DNA of 64,000 nt, taken from the NCBI GenBank assembly GCA_963277665.1, contig OY728165.1:1155090050-1155154049 (forward strand), given 5' to 3'. Every line of letters starts with the position of its first letter. Positions within the stretch are counted from its first letter, which is position 1. The translations under genes and the position numbers were made by a program. Below the pieces are notes generated by a model. The model saw nothing but the letters and a program-made list of their open reading frames with translations, was not told the DNA's origin and did no database searches. Origin of the DNA: Viscum album. Lineage: Eukaryota; Streptophyta; Magnoliopsida; Santalales; Viscaceae. Positions 21,548 through 32,999 of the stretch are shown here, in pieces.

Positions 21548-23828
21548 TAAGGGTTAGGTCGTGGTTTCCCCCTTCTTCGATCGTGGCTCTTCTGGTGCAT
21601 CGGGACCGCCGCGTCATTATCCGTAAAGTTCCGCACCCCCGACCTAAACGTCGATCATCTATCAACAAGTAGGGGATTCATGGCTTCTCTAATTGTATAT
21701 GTGCAATCGTAGAATTAGCATGATTTATTCCTTTGGATCACAATGAAATTGACCTAATTAAATACTTGAAACGGATTAAAAGAATTGGTTGATCGCTTGT
21801 TGTTGCTTTATACCGTGATAACGGTTTGCCTCATGTTTTCCTAGATATAGTGATATCTATGTTTTCTTTGATTTGTTGTTCGTTCATGATTGCAATTGAT
21901 AACGAATGTTAAGCCGGAATTAAATGTTAATTAATTGGCTAAAGATAAAGAGGCATGTAAATTAATCTGGTTATTTTTGTTGTTGTAGTTGTTCTAAGTT
22001 GAGGATAATCAAATTAGGGAAGTATGCATGGTTATTTAATTGTGATAGCTTACTGATTAGGTATCCATGATTGGAACCTACTAATAACAAATCTGCTAAT
22101 TCAATATGGATTAGAGAATAGATTATGTGGGAATTTCTAAAAAGGTTCTGAGTTACCCACTTGCTTGTAAGGCTGAATGCCTTGTGGTCTGGGGCTCTGA
22201 GTGCTCATTGTGTTTGAAGGTTGAATGCCTTGTTAAAGGGCCGAGAGCCCATTTTGTGATGTTTGTTTTCCTGTTGCTTGTGATTTTGATGTGAGCCTGG
22301 ATGGCTGTTGTGATATGTGGAGGCATGGAGGCCTTGTGGTTATGGAAGCAGATGACGCCTAGAGTGGCGAGATGCATCAGTTTATGCATGTGGGTGTCGG
22401 GGAGGACACCAGGGGTGATGGAATGGGATGGATGTGGTTGCTGGTTACCTACGGTTTTCTTGAATGTTAATCTGCTTTGCTTTTCCCCACTGCTCAAGGC
22501 AGCTGGTCTTGCTACCCTTCTTCCGAAGGAGGCGAAGACGCGCAGGGTATGCCACGTGATTTTCGTGTTTAGCCTCTCGAGGGAGAATGGGTATATGCTC
22601 TTTCTATAGGCGGAAAAGACTCGACGGATAGTATATCTATTCACCGTGTTGTGCCTCCTTTGTGTTTAGAAGCATATGATGCTTTTCTAGAATGCCTGGG
22701 AATGCGGAAAAGTAATTCTGTAATGAATGTTTGATTAAATGGTGAAAATCCACGGGGATGGAGATGCTGGAATTTAAAGGTGATGTGAATCTTAAAAAGG
22801 AGAAGCTGTTTTTGAAAGTGATGGCAATTCAGTTTAATGTGGAATTGTTCATTCTTAATTAATGTTTAATGAATTAATTAACGTACAGTGGAATTGATAA
22901 ATGAGAATTGAGTAATCTAATGAAGCTCTTCAATTGGTTGTGTGCTTATAGGATACCTAGTCTTTGAAGTAGCAGCCTGGAGTCTAAGAGACGTTAGCTG
23001 CAGTTGTATCTATGACTAGGTAATGCCCATAGTGTGGATGTGAGTTACTTATATATTCTGTACTTTTTGTGTTTCTATACGCTACTCCACCCTGTCGGTA
23101 AGGGAAACTGACACCCCGGGCATTCTGAGCCCTGAGGGGGTGTTTTCCCCAACATTCTGATGGGAGGTTGAATGGCTGACTACCCCCTTTGGCCCCGCTC
23201 TCTTCTCTTGGTAGATCTTTGTGCTGGTAGGCACAGTGGTTAGTTTTACCCATATATGTGTGTAGAGAGCTGTAATGGCTTGTGGATATTTCACACACAT
23301 ATATTCTGGATATAGTATCATATGGACTACTATAGGTGTAACGTGTATAGGCTGTGATGGCATGAGGATCCTTACTCGGTGTATGGGCTGTAATGGCTTG
23401 AGGTATAATACCTGACGTATGATACACGTTATGCGAGATGTAGTGGATCCCGGAAACTACCTGGTTACTTTTGGTTGTGAGGATTGTGTGGGGCTTAGCC
23501 CAGATGTCTGCGGGCAAGCCTTTGTGGTGCACGAGGTGCAGATTGTGGAGCTTAGCCCAGGTGTTTGCGGGCAAGCCATTGGAGAGAGATGCACAGGACA
23601 TATGTCATTAGGGAAAAGAGGCAAACCAGTGGGGATGTAGTAGCGGGGTACCCTTGATATTCTTTACTATATGCTATATTCTTGTATGCGTTACTTGGTG
23701 AGAGTAGCCATGGTGAGGTTGGGAAAATTGTATACCTGTTTAGGTGACGAGTTAGTTTCACTTGTTGTTCACTGGGCTTTAGCATGCTTTCTTTACTTTT
23801 GCACGAGAGTCTTGGGGAGGATCCTACT

Positions 23829-23846
23829 GAGTATACTGTTATACTC
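23829..23846 (+). promoter_or_regulatory. Stem-loop in the T1 3' LTR
   Basis: GAGTATA, loop CTGT, TATACTC, unchanged from the 5' LTR copy at 15,391. Confidence 0.5.
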
Positions 23847-24266
23847 ACCCTATGTACATATAAACTGTTTTTCAGGTCACTTGGAGCAGGTTGGAGATCA
23901 AGCTGGTTACTACTAGCTTTCGGTTGGAGGATGAGTTGTTCGGGCTTGTGGTTGTTGTCGTTTTACTTTCTTTTGGGTACTTTTAGTTCTCCATTTCAGT
24001 TGTAGTAATTTTGCATGACATTTCATATATGTACATGATTTCATTTTACATTTCAGTTCTGAGTTGGAGTTGAATGGAGTCTATTCTATCTCTCTCTTCT
24101 GCATGTGTTCTTTTAGAGGGTAATGCCTCCCATTTGTGTGTGTATTATACCCTCGGTGCTAGTCGCCAACCCGGGGCCTACTGGAGGCGGGTCTCGGGGG
24201 TCATTATCTCCCTTCTCACATTGCTGGCCCAGGAGGGGTACACTTTGTGGGGAGGGGGTCATGACA

Positions 24267-24271
24267 TTCTT
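24267..24271. repeat. Target-site duplication of T1, right copy
   Basis: TTCTT, identical to 12,384-12,388. Confidence 0.95.
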
Positions 24272-25435
24272 AGTATTTTATAGTCTATGGGTTAAAGTAA
24301 TTTATATCGATGTTTGACTTTTATAAGATGTTTGTAAAGGAATATTTCTTTCTTTTCCAAACTAGGTCCTTTTTATCCTTTTTGGAAAACATATGGTAAG
24401 AATGTATTTTCTTTAACTTATATGGTTGGTGCGGCTATTTTCCAACATTATAAAATCATTGAAGCTTACCTTAAATGATTATAAGAATATTTTCAAAGTA
24501 AATGTTTTATTTTATAATTATGTGACTTTTAAATGATTTCAAAAAATAGATATTTCTCTCAAATAGTTTTGATTTCATCTATGTCAATATCTTTTGATGG
24601 ATTTTAAGCTTATTTGAAGTGGATTTATTATGATAAAAAACTTTTGTATAGTTATGAAGGTTTTGTGATATGTTTGACTATGGATGTGTTATTTTTATAT
24701 CATTCATGGTTTATGGAGAATGTATTTTCATTTTTTATACTAGTTTTAATACGAATGATTATGATATGTTTAAACCTTTTCATATGGGAATGCATTGGAC
24801 CTAGTATATAATGGGTGGATCCAACTATAGCTCCTTGATGCATCAATAGGTCTCATGAGACAAACTAGTTTCTTTTCTCAAGACCTTGACAAAATCTTAT
24901 TTTTAGTCTTGGCACAAGGCCTTGGCTATGTGGTTATGATAGTTTGGCATTATGCATTCCATCATTATGAAAGTGGTTATTGATATTGCATGTGATTGTT
25001 CGTCTAGTAGAATATCCATGTGAATAAGTAAATGGAATTATTTCATTTTATCATTTCCATATTATGTAGAAGATCATGTTTAAAAGTTTTTTGTTTTAGT
25101 TATACATTGATTTAAATGATTGTGCTTATTTATGAAAGTTTCGGCTTTATTGTTATCCTTACTGAGCATCTGAGCTCACCCCATTCAATGTTTCATTTTT
25201 CCCAGGATGTGAAGAATTATTTTATAAATGACCTATTGGGATAGTATGAGGGGACATTAAGACAAGATGTTGTGGTAGTATATTTCAATTTATGATGTAA
25301 GTTAAACGTGATGAATGTATCTAGTTATTCCAAGGCTAATAAAATAATCGGTCTTTTGAGACCTGATCATTTTTTATCATTCCAATATTATGTAATAATG
25401 CACGGACTCTGGGTAGCTGGGGTAAGGGTGTAACA
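24272..25435 (+). repeat. Element A 3' LTR, right part
   Basis: Continues the interrupted LTR, collinear with about 5,830-6,989. It includes the CCTTACTGAGCATCTGAGCT block at about 25,158 and a TTTTTCCCAGGATG string, and ends GGGTGTAACA. The 65-residue ORF at 24,614-24,811 lies inside it and matches a non-open stretch of the 5' LTR. Confidence 0.9.
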
Positions 25436-25440
25436 TTCGT
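25436..25440. repeat. Target-site duplication of element A, right copy
   Basis: TTCGT, 4/5 identical to TTAGT at 2,741-2,745. Confidence 0.65.
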
Positions 25441-26149
25441 AGTTTTCTTTTAATTCATATTCAACAAAAAAACATATTATTAGAGTGTATGCAATATCAT
25501 TATCAAAATTTTATAGATATTCCACCCAAAATCTCTATCATAAGTTAAGATCCCATTGATTGAAAATATATTTTCGGATATTAATAAAAAAGCTCACTAT
25601 AAACCTACGATGAAAGAGATAGTTATTCCTTGGTCTGGGTGCATTCATAACCACTACCAAATAATGATCATTGGTAGGTTTTTTCCACTATTAATATTTT
25701 AACTAGAATGAACCATAGGCCACAACCAATATCCCCCTAATTAAGACACACCTTAATCCCAGACACGAAGCATCGAATAAAACACCATACATGAACATAG
25801 ATCTGAATGAATAAAAACTACTGAATATGTCAACCTAACCTTTAGCTCCAAAAAATATGTTTATCACTTTTTATTCCATTCAATCATTTCACCCTTGGGG
25901 GTTAAAAATATCATATACTATTTGAGAGTGGAAAAATAATAAATGATTCTTCTATAATAACCAACCTAATAAATGATTCTCTAAATCAAAAAAAACATTT
26001 CTGGGTAACTCCCAAATAATAACCTATACCTTTAAAGGGTCTAATTGTATTACCCTATCAGATATAATATTATATAAAAATATAAATTACCAGAAAGAAA
26101 ACACACTTTTTTAATGATTACAATTTTGAGGATGTAATTTTGAGGTTTG
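25441..26149 (-). other. Z interior between RT and the insertion point of A
   Basis: Should correspond to RNase H and the RH-IN linker. A string ending in A-A-A-A-A-G near 25,870-25,910 (minus) loosely recalls the end of the A-D-A-L-S-R-K motif, but the spacing from RT is about half the usual, so I do not call a domain. Confidence 0.35.
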
Positions 26150-26400
26150 AAGAATGATATCTAAATGGTCCAGGTCCTCCTCTGATGTCTTGGAGTAGAA
26201 AAATATATCATACATGAAGAAAACTATAAATCATTCAATTCACTAATGAATTATTAGGTTAATTGATGATATGAACACTATAAAATCATTATTCATATTT
26301 AAAGGTATCAGTTGAAAATATAAAATATAATATCATCTTTAAAATGTTGTCTTGGGTATATCCATTTCATGGAATCCCAACTATTTCTACCCTAAATATA
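26150..26400 (-). pseudogene. Z reverse transcriptase remnant
   Basis: On the minus strand 26,230 to 26,161 reads F-I-V-F-F-M-Y-D-I-F-F-Y-S-K-T-S-E-E-D-L, matching position by position the gypsy [19 protein letters not shown] motif, with the first catalytic Asp replaced by Tyr. Some 130 bp upstream, 26,364-26,341 reads M-D-I-P-K-T-T-F, the D-I-P-K-T-A-F motif, at about the expected distance. Between them S-S-I-N-L-I-I-H recalls T-F-M-D-L-M-N. Frameshifts and stops are frequent. A dead RT on the strand opposite to A and T1. Confidence 0.75.
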
Positions 26401-27419
26401 GATAAATCATTAAAAAATAACATGATCCAGGATTCTAGATTGATATTTTATCGAACCTTGGAAATTTATATTAATTCTTAATTTTCATTCTATTAAACTT
26501 CTTATAGTACACAAAACATATATGGACTCTATCTTACTTCTTTGCAAATATGACTGGAAAATCACATAAAAATCATAATTTAATATAAATCCTTTAGAAT
26601 CTAGGTTCTTAATTTCGAAATAAGAATCCAAAACTCAATAGGATACATTCTGTAAAATGGAAATCAAATGAAAATTATGCTAGGGAAATGCATATGGTAA
26701 ACTCAACCTCTCGGTGTAGTGGTAACCTAAAAAAAATTATTGGAAATTATATCAGCAAACATAGTCACCAATAAAAGATATTGGAAAAAATGGTCATCTA
26801 CATCATGAAACATCACTATCAACTTGAACTATATTACCATTTCATAATGGTCAATATTCTTAACCCATCCTGATCTAGAGGCCCACTAATCATGAAAAAC
26901 ATTTGGTGTCCCAATCAGTATATATTAACTATAGTAAATTATTATATTATTCTATTTGTTCCCTAACAATAAACTTCTAATCCATGATGTTAATCATGTT
27001 CGATATTTCACTATTGAGGAATATTAATTCCCATACCACATAATTTTTTTGTACAAGCACCTGGTACATAGGAACATGAAATATTATTTAGAACTCTTTC
27101 ATATTGTTTTCTAAATAGAAAAAAGTAATGGATTAAGCTTCAAATATAATCCCAACACATCAACTAAATTTTTAGATATAATTGAATTAGTATAACCTAT
27201 CTATGAAAACTAGAAACATAGAATAAAAAATAAAAATATAAATACAAATAGTATCTATCATGCTTCCAATACCTCTCATCCATACCCAGTTGTATAATCA
27301 TGAGTGGAATCATCTCATAACTACGATTTATTTGCCAAAAAAATCCCCATTAACATGAGGAGAGAACCCACAACCCTTGGAAGCATATTCTTAAATAGGT
27401 GAACCCATTGTGAATGTAG
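26401..27419 (-). other. Z interior, probable protease and N-terminal RT region
   Basis: The position fits PR and the front of RT. A V-T-T-T-P-R-G string near 26,710-26,740 (minus) could be the V-T-T-P-x-G of the protease, but it lies too close to RT for an undeleted element. No DSG triplet was found. Otherwise AT-rich and uninterpretable by eye. Confidence 0.3.
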
Positions 27420-27850
27420 ATATTGTATTTTAGCACTGGGATATCCAATAGAAAATGTCTCATATGGATAGATCGTACACCAAGATTACATTTCTTGGGA
27501 GCCTCCACATAGTTAGGATTGGTATGAACTCAAATTCTACACTGGTTGCAGACCACCTATTGTAGTCCTTATGAATCCAATTAGACTGATCCTGATGAAA
27601 ATTTACAACCATTTAATTTCCATTTTTAGAAATAAGATACACCATGGATAACAACTGAACCGACTGATACTTCATCAAGAACTACTTTTCGAAGAATATA
27701 CGCCCCTTAAAAATATTCATTTTCAACTACCATAACATTTTTCTGATGGCTCATTGGAGTCAGCATCAATCTAATGTCGTGATTTAGTCCTAACATAAAC
27801 CTATTAACCTTTAGGTACTCATTTGTGAAAAGATATATTTCCTTTTCCAC
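27420..27850 (-). pseudogene. Z gag remnant
   Basis: At about 27,825-27,720 (minus) the reading is K-V-N-R-F-M-L-G-L-N-H-D-I-R-L-M-L-T-P-M, which fits the K-x-x-R-F-x-x-G-L-x-x-D-I-R end of the retrotransposon Gag domain. Roughly 300 bp further on the minus strand, near 27,510-27,475, C-N-L-G-V-R-S-I-H-M-R-H resembles a zinc knuckle with its second and last Cys lost. Order and strand fit Gag upstream of the Z RT. Confidence 0.6.
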
Positions 27851-29000
27851 CAACCTAATAGTACAGGAAGAATATACTATATTGGAATGATCACCCTAAT
27901 CTATGTTCAAGAAACTCATGTATCATTATCACAAATAACATATCTAGATAAAATTATTGATTACATATTATTTTTTTGGAATTCAAGGTAATTTCATTAT
28001 GAAAGATAGTTTTCACAATAGAGTCCCAAAATCACTTTCATAATCCCTTGAATATGATCAGTAAAAAACAAACCATAGGGTTTTATGGTGTCTTCATGAA
28101 GTATTATATCCTATCAATCCTCTCAAGAAACACTATATATAATCTTACAGTCCCTCGTCACCAATGAAGTTGTGTGGATACATCTTTGTAACATCATAAC
28201 CACGATCCACCACATATCTGGGTTTCCAAGCACCAACTTTGTAAAAAGTATAAATAGTTGGGATAATATTTATACCAATGATGTTTCTATCATATTAATC
28301 ACCTATATAACCTATCTCACATAACCCTATCATATATTTTGAAGATTAAATCTTATATTAATTTACTAATAATCATAAGACAAAAACTAATCAATCACCA
28401 GTAGATTCCAGAATATTTATAAGAAATCCATATTTACAAATAAATTCATTAACACAAACATAATGTTAATTTATTAATATTGTTATAAACTAAAATACTT
28501 TTCTAAAAAAACAATGGATCAATTTAAATAAAATCATATATATTTCATTTATATGACCTAGAACTGTTACTATCCAAAATGGTAAAAAAAAATCTGTCAA
28601 CCCATGGTAACATGAGTTCAGTCATGAAATCGAGCTAGCCAATCCCATTTTCCGCACATAGTATCTAAATTTATATTCTACTAAATCCATTATACATAAT
28701 AAAAATAACCAAACACAAGTAGTTTCAATTGAAATCTACAAGAGAATCACTCTGACATGAAATTTTAATAGACTGACCTAAGTTGTCTATACAAGCGACG
28801 AAAGCTAAACCATCACAGGAATAATTATAACAAAGTAGGAAAATAGGATGTATAAAAAATCCATAAGTATTACCAAAATAATACATACAACCATAGTATA
28901 TAGTGGGAGATAATATATTCAATATAAACCATAAAATATAATTCAGTTCTACATAAACCAGAAATTATTCCCATACCAAAAATTCTCCATCTAATATGTC
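27851..29000 (-). other. Z upstream gag and leader region, unresolved
   Basis: AT-rich, no clear motif. TTTTTGGTATGGGAAT on the minus strand near 28,968-28,985 could be a drifted TGGTAT primer site marking the 5' LTR edge, but no clean CA terminus precedes it. The 65-residue minus ORF at 28,725-28,922 resembles nothing known. Confidence 0.3.
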
Positions 29001-30620
29001 GTCCCCTCTAAAACATCTTAGACTAAAGGAATTAAAAAACTGAATAAATCATTCTCCAAAATTATATCCCACATTAAAATATTTTAAAAAAAATATCTAC
29101 ACCCTCTTAAATTTTGATGTAGGGTGTGAGAACAAAGAAAAATAGAACATCACAATAGATTCTATAAAAGGTATAATATTATGAATGACATAGTTCTTTT
29201 TTTTAAACATGATAGTTTTTCCAATAAAATTTAGAAATACATAGGAATTTCTTAAAAAATTGTTTTGGTATTCATAAAATCATTTTACATTTTTCAAATA
29301 CTATAATATTACTATTATAAGTGATAAAATAGGTGTTGTATTATATACATAAAATGTTAAGGAAGTAAACATATATCCATGAAATACCATCATGACAACA
29401 TATATGACATAACCAAATATAAAAAACAATTTTTAAAAATACATGATGAAAATAATCATGTGCTAAACAACTATGATTAATAAAATAAAAAAATACCTCA
29501 TATATGGCACTAGTAGATGTGAATATTTTCTATACATTAAATAGAATAAATAGGTACAAAATTGGTACCAACCAATTTGAATCCTTCCAATCGATATACC
29601 AAAAATATACCACCTTGTAATTCCACACAAACTAAGGTTACCTAGGTGTCTTTCTGGATGTAGCCATGGTGTCCAATGTTCTAACTGTGATAATAAATTT
29701 CAAAAAAATGAAACAAAAATCAGAAACCTTTTTCATAGAGATGAAAATCTATTTTGGTTTTTGAAAACTCATTTCTATATCAAGATAATATGTTTTCAGT
29801 TAAAACACATATAAAACCATTTAAATTAATAGTTCATCCTCTAAAATCAAAATATCACTACAACTCAATGAACAACCTAATGTTATATGACATTAATGAA
29901 AGTAAATTACACTAAATAACTCATTAAATAGAAACACATACCTCCAAATGTTATACACATAGTCTCCATTAAAAATTGTGGTTAGAAAACCACATATCAA
30001 ACATCAATAGACAAGAAATGATAGTAGGATATAATGAATCGATAAAGAAACTCAGTCAATGGTGAATCTGAACAATAAACATATCATAAAAAGTGGTTAT
30101 GACCAAATGAATGATGAACTAGAAGTAATTGTTATCCAAAGAGGAATTAATTAGAAACCCTAATGAGCGATCACTGAAAAAATTATAAAAGAGTTGAGAC
30201 CTCAAAAACATCCTAGAGTAATATATAGTTAAAGAGAGGGAGGTTTGGAGGAATAATGAAAAGTTAATCGGCTAACCAATGTATAAAATATATATGGATT
30301 TAGATTTACATTATTTTTATTCTCATTGCAAGATGAGAAAACCATTATTGTTTAATATTTTGAAAATTGTTTGACCATAGATTAAAAAACTTTATTTTTC
30401 AACAACATGAAATTAACATATATTATATCCTTTAAACACTTCACACCCCAAACATATTTCATGAAATATTCTAGGTGACCATTAAATTGTGTGTAACACT
30501 AATAAATTATATGTAAATTCTTAGATGGATACAAAGAACCCAATTTTCTATCGAAAAATAAAATCTAATAACATAAACCAAAACATATACATTGGAGTTA
30601 ATTAATAGAAAAATGGGGTT
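29000..30620 (-). repeat. Z 5' LTR (approximate limits)
   Basis: Blocks at about 29,600-30,170 and 30,440-30,590 match 1-690 and 960-1,120 in order and orientation. The left limit is uncertain because the partner LTR is cut by the window edge, and the right limit is where similarity ends. Confidence 0.45.
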
Positions 30621-32999
30621 TTAAAATCATTGATTCTAAAATGAAATTTAAAAAACAATTGTTTTTACTTGTTTTACCTCCTTTAAAAATTAATTTAATT
30701 ACAATCTATCATATTCTTTATCCAATTTATATAGATATGCTCTTTTTATCAAGAAAAACTCCAATAAGGTTATGGACATGGACCACATATAAATACAATA
30801 TTCAATTAGCTATAGTTTTCCTAAAATTGTAGAATTAACAGTTATCGTTGAATAAAGATATCCAAGGTAATTTCATTCCACCATGTATGTAAGGGAATTT
30901 AATTTTTTTATTTTTATTTTGACAGATATTGTATGATATGTATGTATCATTCATTATTCGACAAATATGAACAACACATGTGTTGTTCTTTTCAATACCC
31001 TTATTATTAAATATCTGATCTATATAACCAATAATTGTTTCTATTTCTCATCTAAAATATTTATAACCTGATTAATATCCTCAATTATACCATTTATATA
31101 TATATATATTATTCCATGAATAATATGTCTGTGATAATTTCTTATTCAATATCCCCCAATTTGAATTAATCAACTGAAATAGCCTATAGTATTCTCTTAC
31201 TAATTATAATAAATCGAAGTAAATAAATCTATTCAAGTTTTATAAAGACATTGTTAATTTATTTATTTGAAAACTACAACAAAATTTGAATGGATTTTGA
31301 ATCCAATTCACATTGGAAAACATATTCTCTTGTAGGAAATCTTGTAGCATGGAAACTCATGTAGAAGTGAAACATGCATTGATTTTATAGAACTATATAC
31401 TTACATTGAATCCAAACCAATAAATTCATTATGATTTTTATTAAATTAATATCAACATGAAATCGACTAAATTATTATTTCCTTTAGAAATCATTATTTA
31501 TAATAACATCATTTTATAAGTTTATTCGGAAATATATTCCCTCAAGTATCATACTTGAATTTTTAAAGTTGAATAAAACATAAATTCCACAATAGGTTTG
31601 ATAGAAAAATTAGAAATTATCAAAAAAAATAAACAAATAGATTTTGGGGAAACCTAGAATGTTTTTAGAGATATAATATACTATTTCATAACCCTATAAA
31701 GTATGTGAGGTCTATGTGGGATCAAAACTAAAATGTTTGTCAACTACAATAAATTTAACCTTGTTAAGTTCCTAAGATCACTACCATTGTGAAAATTCAT
31801 TTAAATAACATAATATATCCAAAACATAATATGAACAATATAAAGGATTCCAAAAATCTTTTTCTTTATCGTTTATAATTCAGTTCTCTAATACTTCCTT
31901 GAGAAATTACAGTTGACACTAACAAAAATATATCCTCTTCTATCAACATTCCAATTCATTCAGTATATTCTACCACTAATATTTATCATTTCAAAGAAAC
32001 TACAATAAATTCATCACTATTAAAAAAACAATTGTTGAATACATATACAATGTTATCCTCTAGAGGGTTTAATATTTAAATATTCATTGAATGAGTACAT
32101 TTTAATGGTGGATCTTAGTAAATGATCAATCAATGGTAGATTATATCTCATAAAATTGAGATATTTAGGGTAACTATGTATATTATCAAGGCACTATTAT
32201 AAATAAAATAATCATATCAATTTTTTAATTTTTTACATAGTAATAATTTTATACATTCTTAATGAATTTCTTTTATCATTCCTTATATGGGGTAAGATTT
32301 TAATACATTTTTTTAACTAATTTTAATGTTCAATAAGATTTTTTTATTTTATCATTTTATTCTAGATATTCATCTCCATGTTTATGCTAGTGATATGGGG
32401 CATGGTATGTATGATTTTTATTCCCAATTCTATAAACATTATGGTAATGAGTTTTTTAAACTTTTAGAATAACCTAGATATTATTCCCCAATTATAATCA
32501 TCAACTGGGTAATTAATGATCAGAGTTTATGGACCCAACTATTGATTTCATAGTTATTGCTTTGGGAATAGGAATGAAAAAATATAAAACCTCAACCTAG
32601 AACACCAAAAATGTTTTAGGATTATGGGTCCTAAATAGAACCTCCTCATACACTAGAGGCTCTTCACTTCAAAAAAGGGAATAAATCATACATTGAGAAG
32701 ACTATAATCCCACATATGATTAATGTACACATGTAATAAAAAAACAATATCCATATCCTTTAATAATTTTATTCATGCCCAATTATCTTCAATTCTATAA
32801 AATATTTTATTTTGAATTCATACAAACACATTGTTGTATAAAACATTATTTGATCACCCACAAAGACATTCAGATAAAAAAATAATCAAAAAAATACACA
32901 CACTAACCATACTACCATGAATAGAATATAATATACTCCCATTAAATAAATTCTTATTAAGGTACTCAATAATGATCCAATTCATGTTTTTTTCTTTAA
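30621..32999. other. Unassigned AT-rich stretch
   Basis: I see no gene, no LTR terminus and no convincing similarity to the other elements. It contains short AT microsatellites (for example near 31,097-31,110). The 63-residue plus ORF at 30,641-30,832 is an isolated chance frame. Confidence 0.4.

Larger units (their letters stand above)
12389..24266 (+). mobile_element. Element T1: full-length Ty3/gypsy chromovirus, Tekay-like, degenerate
   Basis: 11,878 bp with LTRs of 3,440 and 3,305 bp, a perfect 5-bp TSD, a primer-binding site matching initiator Met-tRNA, and gag-PR-RT-RH-IN-chromodomain in one direction. The chromodomain at the C-terminus, D-D35-E integrase and CGAGGACGAGAA block before the 3' LTR fit the Tekay/Del branch; the name T1 is only for this window. 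It is much richer in GC than its surroundings. In sampled LTR stretches the two copies differ at roughly one position in twenty, so insertion was not recent. At least ten premature stops and two frameshifts make it non-autonomous now. Confidence 0.95.
20962..24266 (+). repeat. T1 3' LTR
   Basis: 3,305 bp, starting TGTAATGG and ending GTCATGACA. The 135-bp shortfall against the 5' LTR is almost all the smaller 13-bp array plus a shorter G run at 23,134. TATA box at 21,541, stem-loop at 23,829. The 205-residue minus-strand ORF (22,984-23,601) and the 163-residue one (22,153-22,644) are broken or shorter in the 5' LTR. Confidence 0.95.
2746..25435 (+). mobile_element. Element A: LARD-like LTR retrotransposon, 10.8 kb without the nested insert
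   Basis: Two long direct repeats (2,746-6,989, and 9,311-12,388 continued at 24,272-25,435) both start TGTAACACC and end in GTTACA or GTAACA. They are 4,244 and 4,242 bp once the nested insert and one TSD copy are removed. Between them lie only 2,321 bp, with a primer-binding site at the left end, a purine-rich tract at the right end, and no PR, RT or integrase. Very long LTRs around a mostly non-coding interior is the LARD pattern. Element B on the opposite strand is a second full copy, so this is a real family rather than a one-off deletion product. The two LTRs differ far more than those of B, so A is older. Confidence 0.9.
1..30620 (-). mobile_element. Element Z: ancient Ty3/gypsy chromovirus, heavily decayed and interrupted
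   Basis: Reading the minus strand from about 30.6 kb down to 1, the order is LTR-like repeat, Gag-like remnant, RT motifs, integrase zinc-region motif, GPY-region motif, chromodomain-like tail, polypurine-like tract, LTR. This is the order of a Tekay-type chromovirus. The LTR relationship rests on matching blocks between 1-1146 and about 29.45-30.6 kb, for example the tract ending in a TGATGAACTAGA-type string at 641 and 30,111 and a CTTCACA...TAGTGACCA/AGGTGACCA block near 980 and 30,445. Element A splits it between RT and integrase. The left end lies outside the window and the right end is approximate. Coding frames are full of stops and indels. The gypsy assignment is firm; the outer boundaries are inferred. 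Confidence 0.6.

Noticed and set aside
22984..23601. 205-residue minus-strand ORF in the T1 3' LTR
   Set aside because: The 5' LTR counterpart is split into several short frames, the peptide is dominated by a duplication, and no domain is recognisable.
26700..26740. GTGTAGTGGTAACC as another SINE A box
   Set aside because: No B box at tRNA spacing follows, and the site lies within the decayed protease region of Z.
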